From contig JASFTV010000057.1 in NCBI GenBank assembly GCA_050050615.1, forward strand, positions 1 through 14,207: DNA of 14,207 nt, read 5' to 3'. Under the pieces are notes generated by a model. The model was not told the origin of the DNA, searched no databases, and saw only the letters and a list, made by a program, of their open reading frames with translations. The position numbers were made by a program, and so were the translations under genes. Origin of the DNA: JASFTV01 sp050050615. Its GTDB lineage: Bacteria; Desulfobacterota; DSM-4660; Desulfatiglandales; HGW-15. Shown here one piece after another: positions 1-6,812 of this stretch (the stretch's first letter is position 1; each line of letters starts with the position of its first letter).

Positions 1-1
1 T

Positions 2-754
2 CTCCTTTTTAGCATGAAAACGGAGTGGATGAAGAAAAAGAGTTACGACTTTGGGAAGCCGGAGCCTATAACGCTTTCAATGGCTTATAAGAAAGTTCAC
101 CCCCAGGTGCCCTCTCCAGCCAAAACGGCTATGGCGCCTAAACAAGGGCCTCAGCCCATCAAAGAGCCGCCCGAGAAGAAGGCTGCCGAAAGGAACCCTG
201 TTAAGGCGAAGCCCGCTAAGAAAAGGAGGCCCCTCAAGAAGCTCAAGAAGATGATTGCAAAACCGAAGGTGCTGCCGAAACCTGAAGATAAGCTGCAAAT
301 GGCGCCTGCTCCTAAACCCACCTCCAGATCCCAACCCCAGCCCGTTTTGAAGCAGGAGAGCCTTTCAAGCCCAAAAGAGCCGGCAGCATTGGCTTCCTTA
401 TCACCAAGGGAAGTCCCGGCAAAAGAAGCCGCACTGCCGAAAACGGAAGAAGTGGCGCCGCAGCATGCCCATCCTGCGCTGACAGAAGCCATTCCCGTTT
501 ATCGAAAGAACCCTCCGCCAAAGTATCCCCGAATAGCGAGAAGGAGGGGTTATGAGGGCACTGTTGTCATGGAGGTGCTTGTCAATCGTAAAGGCAGGGT
601 CCAAGCTGTGCGGGTTCATGACTCGAGCGGACACACCGTTCTCGACAAAGCGGCCATGACTTCGGTCAAGAAATGGCTGTTTGAGCCTGGCCGGAGAGGA
701 AAAGAAAAGGTGGATATGTGGGTCAAGGTCCCTATTCGTTTCCGTCTGAAGTGA
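2..754 (+). CDS. tonB: TonB-family energy transducer, 5' end cut by window edge
   Basis: TonB proteins pass proton-motive energy from the ExbB/ExbD inner-membrane complex to outer-membrane receptors. The visible part has a long linker rich in Pro, Lys and Glu (roughly the first 160 residues, the usual periplasm-spanning region). A TonB C-terminal domain of about 80 residues follows, beginning at the YRKNPPPKYP motif and continuing through EGTVVMEVLVNRKG to the terminal RFRLK. The first ATG, at 14, has no Shine-Dalgarno sequence, and the frame is open to the left edge with hydrophobic codons (LLFS). No membrane helix is visible, although TonB needs an N-terminal one. I therefore read the gene as 5'-truncated, with its anchor outside the window. 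It converges on the minus-strand run ending at 920. The domain call is strong; whether it is the main TonB or a paralogue cannot be told. Confidence 0.88.
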   Translation, partial: LLFSMKTEWMKKKSYDFGKPEPITLSMAYKKVHPQVPSPAKTAMAPKQGPQPIKEPPEKKAAERNPVKAKPAKKRRPLKKLKKMIAKPKVLPKPEDKLQMAPAPKPTSRSQPQPVLKQESLSSPKEPAALASLSPREVPAKEAALPKTEEVAPQHAHPALTEAIPVYRKNPPPKYPRIARRRGYEGTVVMEVLVNRKGRVQAVRVHDSSGHTVLDKAAMTSVKKWLFEPGRRGKEKVDMWVKVPIRFRLK

Positions 755-919
755 AGCTCCCCGCGCGAAGGCGACTGACCATGCGGTCCCAGAAAAAGCG
801 CCGCTCTGTCCTGTCTTTCTCAGTCCCAAATAGCTTGCCAACACTCGAAATGATAATATTGCCCCAGTATTTAGGAAACGCTCTACTCGGATGCGCGGTC
901 CAACGACAAAGAAAATGCT

Positions 920-1276
920 TTATCCTTTCTTCTTGAAAAGCCGCTTGAATGCTTTGCTCGTTTTCATCTCTTTGAGAGAGGGCAGCAAGATACCACAGTT
1001 GAGTCTTACCATAGCCGTGGGTGCGAAAAGCCCCATCAGGACCAAGAGATACCCAAGCTCTGTCCTTCTGATATGAACCTTACCCCTGTCAAAGACCAAA
1101 TCTGCCTCCTTGATCCGGTCCAAGGCCCTAATAACAGATGGCCACGAATCCTCGTTTTTCGGTTCTTCAGAGGATCCTGACAAGAACTCTTTGAACATAA
1201 GCCTCCCGTCAAAGGAAAAGAGCAAGATCCCTTGAACATCGTCCAGTTTCAGAATGTCACCAAATAACGCCTTCAT
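920..1276 (-). CDS. Small Roadblock/LC7-like protein, last gene of mgl run
   Basis: This 118-residue protein has the length and pattern of a single Roadblock/LC7 domain. A short helix is followed by a VQGILLFSFDGRLMF strand-turn-strand, a charged helical middle, then paired strands (ADLVFDRGKVHIRRTELGYLLVLMG) and a C-terminal basic helix. Roadblock proteins dimerise and regulate Ras-like GTPases; MglB is the bacterial GAP example. The gene starts at an ATG with only a weak upstream GAGA and lies 46 bp after the REC-PATAN gene, consistent with the same transcript. It is too divergent from the MglB-like gene at 6813 to call a recent duplicate. It could be a second MglA regulator or a scaffold. 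The fold call is by eye and moderate; the function is inferred. Confidence 0.6.
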   Translation of the reverse strand: MKALFGDILKLDDVQGILLFSFDGRLMFKEFLSGSSEEPKNEDSWPSVIRALDRIKEADLVFDRGKVHIRRTELGYLLVLMGLFAPTAMVRLNCGILLPSLKEMKTSKAFKRLFKKKG

Positions 1277-1322
1277 ACTTGTCTCAGAGGATACAGATTC
1301 TCGCGAAGCGCCGCGCCTTTGC

Positions 1323-2348
1323 TTATCCGCCCAGAAGTTGCATCATTCTGTCCCTCGGGCATTTTGGATTGACCGAAATGACCACAGTCTCTTTATCCGG
1401 CAATAGGATGAAATCATTTCCTTCATCTTGGTCTACATAGCCAAGCTTTAGAGATCCCATATCAAGGAGTGATCCGATCTGCTTCATTTGAAAGATTGAG
1501 TTATTCCATGACTTGTCGCGATATATGTCCTCCACCCCGCATCTGTTGCCCATTTCCCTTTCCAGTAGACTCCTGATGTTGTCTATGACAGCCGACATAT
1601 CCTGTATACCGCTCGCCGCGGAAGCTATTTCTTCAGTCTCACCTGCAAATGCATCCTCTCCAGCCTGTTTCCTTTCATCCTTCAGCTTCATCGCTTCCAT
1701 GATGATGGCTTGGAGTTCTCTGTGGATTCTTTTTTCCTTATGCGCACAGGTGTTCTGTATGGAAAGGCTCACTTCATCCCACGAAAAAATCTCACAGGCT
1801 GCAGCCTCGCCTCTCAGACCGTTTGCTCTCGCGTCGAGCATCTGGCCCTCCTGGAAAAAGAGCACCCCCTGTTTGTGCGAGTCTCTATCCTCCAGACGAA
1901 TCGTACAGGTTTTCTGCTCCATCTCAATGAGTTGCAGAAACATACCCGAGGAAACGCTGTGTAGCTTTCCGCCCTCTGTTTCCTTCCTCAGACTTCTTAG
2001 TATTCTTCTGGCCAAATCTTCAATCATGAAAGGCTTTGCAATGTACCCGACAGCACCTCCCTGCCGCGCCAGTCTTTCCAATTCGGGGGTACTATAAGCA
2101 GTGATAATGATGACCGGTATTTCGGGGTAGTGCTCCATGATATGTGCCAGGAGTGTCAGACCATCCACTTCTGGCATTTTCAGATCAGTCACCACCAGGG
2201 AGATTGTACGCCTGCGAAGCTCATCCATTGCAATCAGGCCGTCTCCGGCTGTTATCACGGAAAAGGCCTGATAGTATTGCTGGAGGCCTTCCTCGAGGGA
2301 GCGTAGCATCTCCTGATTATCATCTACGATCAGCACCTGTTTTGACAT
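1323..2348 (-). CDS. Response regulator: REC domain + PATAN/DUF4388-like domain
   Basis: Residues 1-120 are a complete receiver domain: acidic pair D9/D10, phospho-acceptor D55 in VVTDLKMPEVDG, switch T83 in IIITAY and K105 in the IAKPF motif. Residues about 135-200 (SSGMFLQLIEMEQKTCTIRL through GVLFFQEGQMLDARANG to EIFSWDEVSLSIQ) match the PATAN/DUF4388 pattern that often follows REC in deltaproteobacteria. A charged linker leads to a C-terminal region (about 250-341) of alternating strand and helix that I do not recognise. There is no DNA-binding or enzymatic output domain, so output is probably by protein contact. I start at ATG 2348 because GGGAG sits 5 nt upstream; the TTG one codon earlier is too close to it. 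The gene lies 51 bp downstream of the double-PATAN gene. No histidine kinase is in the window. Confidence 0.9.
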   Translation of the reverse strand: MSKQVLIVDDNQEMLRSLEEGLQQYYQAFSVITAGDGLIAMDELRRRTISLVVTDLKMPEVDGLTLLAHIMEHYPEIPVIIITAYSTPELERLARQGGAVGYIAKPFMIEDLARRILRSLRKETEGGKLHSVSSGMFLQLIEMEQKTCTIRLEDRDSHKQGVLFFQEGQMLDARANGLRGEAAACEIFSWDEVSLSIQNTCAHKEKRIHRELQAIIMEAMKLKDERKQAGEDAFAGETEEIASAASGIQDMSAVIDNIRSLLEREMGNRCGVEDIYRDKSWNNSIFQMKQIGSLLDMGSLKLGYVDQDEGNDFILLPDKETVVISVNPKCPRDRMMQLLGG

Positions 2349-2399
2349 CAAATCTCCCTGATAGATCCAGTTCGCGAAGTACTATCGATGCCCGAACCA

Positions 2400-3383
2400 T
2401 CACAGTTTGATATCTAGTTTTGCGATCTCTCGCTCGTATTTCCGAGACCACGGCCCGAGCATCTCCCTTAGTTGAGGCATCATTCCAAGTTGGCCTGCCA
2501 GTTCTTTCACAGATTCTGTAATCGCCTTCGCCAAGTCATGATCACTGGCTACACCAACAAAAAGTAGCTTCTGGTCAGCATAGACCAGCTCAGCAGTAAA
2601 GGGGTCGAGGAACTCGTATTTGTCCGCCTTTTCCAGGAACTTTTTTTTCAGCAAGGTATGAAAGTCTGCTTTAATCTTTTTGTTGGATGCGATGACCCTC
2701 TCAAGCGTGCTCAGCAAATCTTGAAGGATGGTTAGAACATTGGAGGAAGGTTTTTCATTTGTGTGTGTCCCATCACTCTCGGCTTTTCTGTGACCAATGG
2801 AAATTCTATGGACATTGCATATACCGCCCTGCTCCTTCGTCTTTTGAATAAGGACTTCCTGACTCGTTTTTGATGGGCTGATTTCCTCGCTGCCCAAATC
2901 ATAGGAGCCACCCGCAATCTTCCCATTGTTAAAGAAGATGACGCCACCTTCATGACCTTGAGCCATGAAGACATCGATGCAACCGGTCAGCTTCTCTGCG
3001 GCCATTTTCTTGATGAGCCCTCCGAGGTCCGTAAATTCTGTGCTGAGATCCTTATAGATGACCTCCGCATAGGGCATATTGGCCCAAAAATAGATCTTAT
3101 CCGCATCTATGTTATAGACATTCACGTCGAAATTATACTTACCCGCCGCATTGATGATGCCCTCTATCGCTGCCTCTCCCTCTAACTCTCCATCCTTATC
3201 CTGAAAAACGCCGGTCAAAATCTCATCTTTGTCGAAGAAAACCACCGCTTCTGCGGAGGAAGATTTGAAGTGGATGCAGCCTGCACCAAACTCGCCTTGG
3301 TAGTGTTCAAACAATTTTCTTATGTCAAGATAATAGCTGTTGAGATTTTTGATCGCAGGCTTTTCTTTTGGGACGATAACCAT
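2400..3383 (-). CDS. Double PATAN/DUF4388-like protein
   Basis: This 327-residue soluble protein has no signal peptide or membrane helix. It has two tandem segments with the same pattern. Residues about 18-100 contain GAGCIHFKSSSAEAVVFFDKDEILTGVF, and residues about 120-195 contain LTGCIDVFMAQGHEGGVIFFNNGKIAGGSY. In each, a G-C-I strand is followed by an E-(A/G)-V-x-FF strand and a turn leading to a G-x-(F/Y) strand, which is the PATAN/DUF4388 signature. Residues about 215-327 form a helical tail, including a DPFTAELVYADQKLLFVGV stretch, whose family I do not know. PATAN domains are thought to be protein-interaction modules near REC domains and Roadblock GTPase systems. The start is secure: GAGGAGGAG lies just upstream of ATG 3383. 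Position in the run suggests a partner of the downstream REC-PATAN regulator or of the upstream sensor. Confidence 0.75.
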   Translation of the reverse strand: MVIVPKEKPAIKNLNSYYLDIRKLFEHYQGEFGAGCIHFKSSSAEAVVFFDKDEILTGVFQDKDGELEGEAAIEGIINAAGKYNFDVNVYNIDADKIYFWANMPYAEVIYKDLSTEFTDLGGLIKKMAAEKLTGCIDVFMAQGHEGGVIFFNNGKIAGGSYDLGSEEISPSKTSQEVLIQKTKEQGGICNVHRISIGHRKAESDGTHTNEKPSSNVLTILQDLLSTLERVIASNKKIKADFHTLLKKKFLEKADKYEFLDPFTAELVYADQKLLFVGVASDHDLAKAITESVKELAGQLGMMPQLREMLGPWSRKYEREIAKLDIKL

Positions 3384-3477
3384 TCTCCTCCTCGATCACG
3401 GTGGCACATAGACCCAAAGCCTTCACCGACCCTATCTGTGCGTGGTTTGTGCTCCAATGATTATGGACGTAAAGCCC

Positions 3478-4629
3478 TCATCGCCGCCGCCGCAGTCGCT
3501 CTATAGAAAGACGGATACTGTCCTGCATCCGGGCAATGGCTTCTCCCAGAGCTCCAATTTCATCCTTAGACTTAATGTTGATTTCAGCATCCAGATCGCC
3601 GACACTGATGCGCTCTGCAACATCAGTAAGCGATTTGATCTTTCCCGTAAGACTATGACCATAATAGGCCACGATGAAAGCGATCAGCACCAGGGCCCCG
3701 CCAAGAATTCCAAAAACCGTATATCTCGTATTGAGCGTCATTTGCCGGGCCCTGCTCTCCATCTGCTTTACAGGCTTCGTGAATTCATCAAGGTAGGTGG
3801 TCGCAGCCACGTAAAAAGGCGTCTCTTTCACCGGCGCGCAAACCATGAACTTGTCTCTAAAAACCCCGTCCTTATCCTGCCATGTGTAGTATCCTTTTGA
3901 TTCTTTTCCATCCTTGCCATTACTAAAAACCCGCCAGAATCCTGGAAAAGCGTTGCCCATAGGTTTTCTTAAGCTGCTCATATCGATACCGACGATTTTG
4001 GGGTTCACATGGGCCCAGTTACGCCAGATCCCGTTCTCATCCGGTACGGCGTGCAAGGCCGTATACCCCGTGAGCCCTACTTTTTGAACGGCTAGTTTTC
4101 TAAACGACGCATTCGAATTAAAATCCTGTCTTCTCAGATTTGGATGGCTGTGAAGATATAGCTGTACCTGCTCGGCCGCCGATCTGGCCTTTTGAGCAAT
4201 GATCTGCTCCCCCAAACCCGTGACCACCCTTGTACTCTCTCCGGTAATAAGGCCGGAAAGGCTATCCAACTGCCTTAAGTAAAGCAGTCCGGCAACAATC
4301 ATCAAAATGATGGGAATGAAGAAGAAAAGTATGAATATTTTGCTCCTTAATCCAACGCCTTTCAATTTGGGTTTCGAGACTAGCGGCATCTTCAACTTGC
4401 CCCTTTGGCCATCGGGCTCTTTCTCAGGGACGGACGCCTCTGTTTCCAACGAATCATCCCTCCTAACTTCGGGTGCGGGTGGCGCCGGTGGTTCCGGGGG
4501 GCTGAGGTGAGGCTTTGAGATCTTCATCAGAGACCCGCATACCTTGCATTTAGCTGTCCCCGCTCTTCCTTTGATTCTAGAAGGGTCTATTCGGTACTTT
4601 TTTCCGCATTCCTCACAAATGATAATCAT
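3478..4629 (-). CDS. Membrane sensor: MJ0042-type zinc finger, Cache, HAMP
   Basis: Domains in order. Residues 1-35 are an MJ0042-type zinc ribbon with C5-x2-C8 and C28-x2-C31. Residues 40-95 are a Pro- and charge-rich linker. Residues 98-118 are membrane helix 1. Residues about 120-300 are a periplasmic Cache-type sensor with GLTGYTALH, a PKIVGIDMSSL segment and an AATTYLDEF end. Residues about 303-326 are membrane helix 2. Residues about 327-377 are a HAMP domain (IKSLTDVAERISVGDLDAEI, DEIGALGEAIARM). The protein stops six or so residues later in an RLRRRR tail, so there is no kinase, cyclase or chemoreceptor module. It probably senses a small periplasmic molecule and signals to a separate partner in this operon; its N-terminal zinc finger is also cytoplasmic. 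AGGAG lies 7 nt before ATG 4629. The structured segment 4653-4768 lies directly upstream. Confidence 0.88.
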   Translation of the reverse strand: MIIICEECGKKYRIDPSRIKGRAGTAKCKVCGSLMKISKPHLSPPEPPAPPAPEVRRDDSLETEASVPEKEPDGQRGKLKMPLVSKPKLKGVGLRSKIFILFFFIPIILMIVAGLLYLRQLDSLSGLITGESTRVVTGLGEQIIAQKARSAAEQVQLYLHSHPNLRRQDFNSNASFRKLAVQKVGLTGYTALHAVPDENGIWRNWAHVNPKIVGIDMSSLRKPMGNAFPGFWRVFSNGKDGKESKGYYTWQDKDGVFRDKFMVCAPVKETPFYVAATTYLDEFTKPVKQMESRARQMTLNTRYTVFGILGGALVLIAFIVAYYGHSLTGKIKSLTDVAERISVGDLDAEINIKSKDEIGALGEAIARMQDSIRLSIERLRRRR

Positions 4630-4652
4630 TGTTATGCTCCTAAGTTAACGTT

Positions 4653-4768
4653 ACTCTCCCGTCCATCACCGTACCGGAGATGGATGATGCATCCTTTCGC
4701 GCTTCATTCTGTGTTTCCTAAAGAGCAGGGAGAGTCGAAGGATGCAATGCCTGCTTTCCATCCGGTAC
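4653..4768 (-). promoter_or_regulatory. Structured intercistronic RNA candidate before sensor gene
   Basis: This element fills most of the 171-bp gap between the genes at 4801 and 4629. Outer helix: 4671-4677 pairs with 4762-4768 (7 bp) and 4680-4684 with 4757-4761 (5 bp), with a 2-nt bulge. Inner helix: 4689-4699 pairs with 4736-4745 (10 bp, one bulged base). In addition 4653-4660 is perfectly complementary (8 bp) to 4728-4735 in the inner loop, which crosses both helices and makes a pseudoknot or a competing fold. The partner at 4653-4660 lies some 15 nt from the AGGAG ribosome site of the sensor gene. I do not recognise a known riboswitch class. Confidence 0.55.
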
Positions 4769-4800
4769 AAAGCGGCTAAGGGCCGTTCTGCGGGATTCTA

Positions 4801-5271
4801 TCAATAGCCTTTCTCTTTAATTTTGCTAATCATACTCTGTTGAAATTCTGTCCTCTTCTCTTCACGCTGAATTTGCCGGGCCAGCAGATCAACCAATTCC
4901 GCTGCCCGGTGACTTGGAAACTGGTTCAGATCATTACCCAAGTCAACCATCGCATCTTCGATCAGGACCTCTCCAATCGGACCGACGGCTAGACGCAACT
5001 GGGTGCTGAGAAAATCGAGAAAATCTCTGTCAAGAACTGAAACGGCACCCTCTACGGGCTCAACAAGCTTCAGCTTAAGGAGTTTGGCCGTGACCTGTCT
5101 GATAGCCCCCATGTCCAGGCCTATCTTCCTGGCGATGAGTGCAAGGCTTTTCTGCCCATCCAATTCCATGAGGACACTCAGCATCCGGCTGTCAACAGCG
5201 AATTCGCCTTCCTCTTCTCTGATGACCCGTCTGAAAACCAAAGCTGAAATGTCACCCGATGAAATATCCAT
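4801..5271 (-). CDS. Winged-helix-like protein with IGP-type C-terminal helical domain
   Basis: This is a 156-residue soluble protein. Residues about 15-75 look like a winged helix: LSVLMELDGQKSLALIARKIGLDMGAIRQVTAKLLKLKLVEPVE has the helix-turn-helix spacing, and VSVLDRDF follows as a possible strand. Similar winged-helix units accompany PATAN/DUF4388 domains in deltaproteobacterial signalling proteins. Residues about 85-140 contain LRLAVGPIGEVLIEDA and AAELVDLLARQI, a helical pattern I have seen at the C-termini of signalling proteins but cannot name. The winged helix is not strongly basic, so it may bind protein rather than DNA. GGAG lies 7 nt upstream of ATG 5271. The gene is 142 bp downstream of the helical gene at 5414. 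It could alternatively be the operon's transcriptional regulator. Confidence 0.65.
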   Translation of the reverse strand: MDISSGDISALVFRRVIREEEGEFAVDSRMLSVLMELDGQKSLALIARKIGLDMGAIRQVTAKLLKLKLVEPVEGAVSVLDRDFLDFLSTQLRLAVGPIGEVLIEDAMVDLGNDLNQFPSHRAAELVDLLARQIQREEKRTEFQQSMISKIKEKGY

Positions 5272-5413
5272 GCCACTGCTCCAGGGAGTTTTCCCATCGC
5301 TAACAAATATCAGGGGAACTTACACTCAGGGCCTCGTGCTTCTCCAAAAGACGGCTTTCCTTGCCCTCATGAGTTTTTCATGGCCTGCCCCTGAGGGTAT
5401 CTTTGAAATCTCT

Positions 5414-6124
5414 TTATTCGGCCTCTCTCCACAACTTCAGCTCCGCTCTCAGCGCTTGGAACTCAGCCTTGATAACTTGCTTGATCTCCTCCAGGGCATA
5501 GGCAAAGGCTTCATGAGAGGTCATGTGATTCCATTCAGGCCCTGAAGCTTCTTTGGGGACCTCCTCAGGCGTGACTCCCTCGACGGAGACCTCTTCTTGT
5601 CGGCCCTGAATAGCTGCTTTTGTTTTTTCCGGCGTTTTTGCTGTTGCCTCTCTCTCTTTCTCCGCCTTTCTAAGTGCTATCTGCCGCTTTAGCTCTTTGA
5701 ATCTTACCACTTCGAGGAGCAGTATTTTCTCCTTTTCCGCCTGTGGCATACCCTCTGATAGGGTGACCTTTTCTAACGCGTTGTACACCGACTGCATGAC
5801 CCTGATAGAGTTAGGGTGCGCCTTGGCGGCATTCGCTTTGATATATTTTCCCAGTGAACCGAGAAGCTGAACAAACAACAGTAGATCTTTATCATCCCTG
5901 TAGAGATCCTCTAATCTCTCTATCTGCCTGAGAAACCTACTCATGGTCTCATCCGTAATTTCCCAGTCAATGGACAAAACCAGAGCTTTCAGGTCTCGAA
6001 GGGGAGATTCCTCCATATCCCCACGATCTTCCATAGAGACTTCGGCCTGATCACCCTCCCCAAAGAAATGCTCCAGACGCCTTTCCACCTCAGCCGTTAC
6101 GCTTGTGTCTTTTCTATCAACCAA
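5414..6124 (-). CDS. Conserved hypothetical helical protein in mgl run
   Basis: I do not recognise a named family. The 236-residue protein has no signal peptide or membrane segment. An acidic N-terminus leads to a well-formed, mostly helical core (about 42-130) containing LKALVLSIDWEITDETMSRF, LLLFVQLLGSLGKYIKA and HPNSIRVMQSVYNALEKV. Next come a charged helix (about 125-165), a Glu/Pro-rich disordered linker (about 165-200) and a terminal amphipathic helix (HEAFAYALEEIKQVIKAEFQALRAELKLW). The pattern suggests an adaptor with a flexible tether to a C-terminal coiled coil. The start is TTG 6124, chosen because AGGAGGT lies 6 nt upstream and overlaps the mglA stop codon. The gene is only 11 bp downstream of mglA, so the two are very likely translationally coupled; it may be an MglA effector. 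Confidence 0.8.
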   Translation of the reverse strand: MVDRKDTSVTAEVERRLEHFFGEGDQAEVSMEDRGDMEESPLRDLKALVLSIDWEITDETMSRFLRQIERLEDLYRDDKDLLLFVQLLGSLGKYIKANAAKAHPNSIRVMQSVYNALEKVTLSEGMPQAEKEKILLLEVVRFKELKRQIALRKAEKEREATAKTPEKTKAAIQGRQEEVSVEGVTPEEVPKEASGPEWNHMTSHEAFAYALEEIKQVIKAEFQALRAELKLWREAE

Positions 6125-6130
6125 ACCTTT

Positions 6131-6137
6131 ACCTCCT
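6131..6137 (-). promoter_or_regulatory. Ribosome site overlapping mglA stop
   Basis: AGGAGGT on the minus strand overlaps the mglA TAG stop codon and sets the TTG start at 6124 for the next gene, indicating translational coupling. Confidence 0.75.
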
Positions 6138-6741
6138 ATACCAGCGTCTCTTCCACACTGGCCATGGTTATGGATATAATCTTTTTCAAGGTCTCCGCCA
6201 CATTTTTCCCTGTCAAGGCACTCGCCTCAAAAGAGGGGGCTTTCAAGTCGGCATTGAGATCTTTTTCGAGTGTTTCTGCGGACAAGAGGGGGATGCCCTG
6301 CCCTATGAGGTCTCTCTTGTTGTACTGCAGGACAAGGGGAATTTGAAAAATGCTTTTTTTGTATGTGGACAGATTTTCTTGAAGGTTTCTCAGGGAGTTA
6401 ATGTTCTCTTCGCGCCTCACGGCCAACGAGTCTGCCACGAAAACAAGACCATCAACACCTCTCAAAACCAACTTTCTTGTGGCATCATATTTGACCTGTC
6501 CAGGCACAGTGTACAATTGAATCTTGATGTTGTAGCCCTTTATCTCTCCTATATCAAAGGGAAGGAAATCGAAAAACAGGGTCCGATCCGCCTCGGTTTT
6601 GATGGTGATCATCTCCGTTTTTATGCGGTGATTGAACTTCGTGTATATGTATTCCAGATTCGTTGTCTTTCCTCCTCTGCCCGGGCCGTAGTAAACGATT
6701 TTTGTCTGAATCTCCCTTTTTTTCAGATTGACAAACGCCAT
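6136..6741 (-). CDS. mglA: MglA-like Ras-family GTPase
   Basis: This is a cytoplasmic small GTPase of the bacterial MglA family, whose members switch between GTP and GDP forms to set cell polarity and motility direction. With a start at ATG 6741 (201 residues; Myxococcus xanthus MglA has 195), residue numbers align with M. xanthus. The P-loop GPGRGGKT spans 19-26 with G21, the switch contains R53 and T54 before LFFDFLP, the TVPGQ motif runs T78 to Q82, and NKRD is at 141-144. R53 and Q82 are the intrinsic catalytic residues in M. xanthus, so this copy should hydrolyse GTP. An in-frame TTG at 6804 would add 21 residues absent from the family, and neither start has a clear Shine-Dalgarno. The gene lies 71 bp after mglB; a hairpin (6766-6799) fills much of that gap. 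The family call is very strong; the cellular output is unknown. Confidence 0.96.
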   Translation of the reverse strand: MAFVNLKKREIQTKIVYYGPGRGGKTTNLEYIYTKFNHRIKTEMITIKTEADRTLFFDFLPFDIGEIKGYNIKIQLYTVPGQVKYDATRKLVLRGVDGLVFVADSLAVRREENINSLRNLQENLSTYKKSIFQIPLVLQYNKRDLIGQGIPLLSAETLEKDLNADLKAPSFEASALTGKNVAETLKKIISITMASVEETLV

Positions 6742-6765
6742 GGCTGCAAGTTTAGAGAAAAATGA

Positions 6766-6799
6766 TGTCTCACCAAGTCTTGAACCTCGGTTAGAGACA
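6766..6799 (-). repeat. Hairpin between mglB and mglA
   Basis: TGTCTC-ACC (6766-6774) pairs with GGT-TA-GAGACA (6789-6799), giving 9 bp with a 2-nt bulge and a 14-nt loop. It occupies the 71-bp gap and could stabilise message ends or tune mglA translation; there is no U-run. Confidence 0.35.
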
Positions 6800-6812
6800 A
6801 CCAAAAACCATA

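Noticed and set aside
781..936. Small plus-strand frame after the TonB gene
   Set aside because: No good ribosome site, runs into the end of the Roadblock-like gene, no recognisable sequence.
1513..2097. 194-codon plus-strand frame opposite the REC-PATAN gene
   Set aside because: Fully antisense to a gene with clear REC motifs; its Ser/Leu-rich product and lack of a ribosome site mark it as a shadow.
3384..3477. Possible c-di-GMP (GEMM-I) riboswitch, from a CACGCACAG match
   Set aside because: Only a short string matches; the conserved second half and receptor loop are missing and the gap is too short.
6103..6765. 220-codon plus-strand frame over mglA
   Set aside because: Antisense shadow of mglA, which shows every GTPase motif.
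6742..6804. N-terminal extension of mglA from TTG 6804
   Set aside because: The extra residues are absent from the family, and the shorter form matches M. xanthus MglA numbering exactly.
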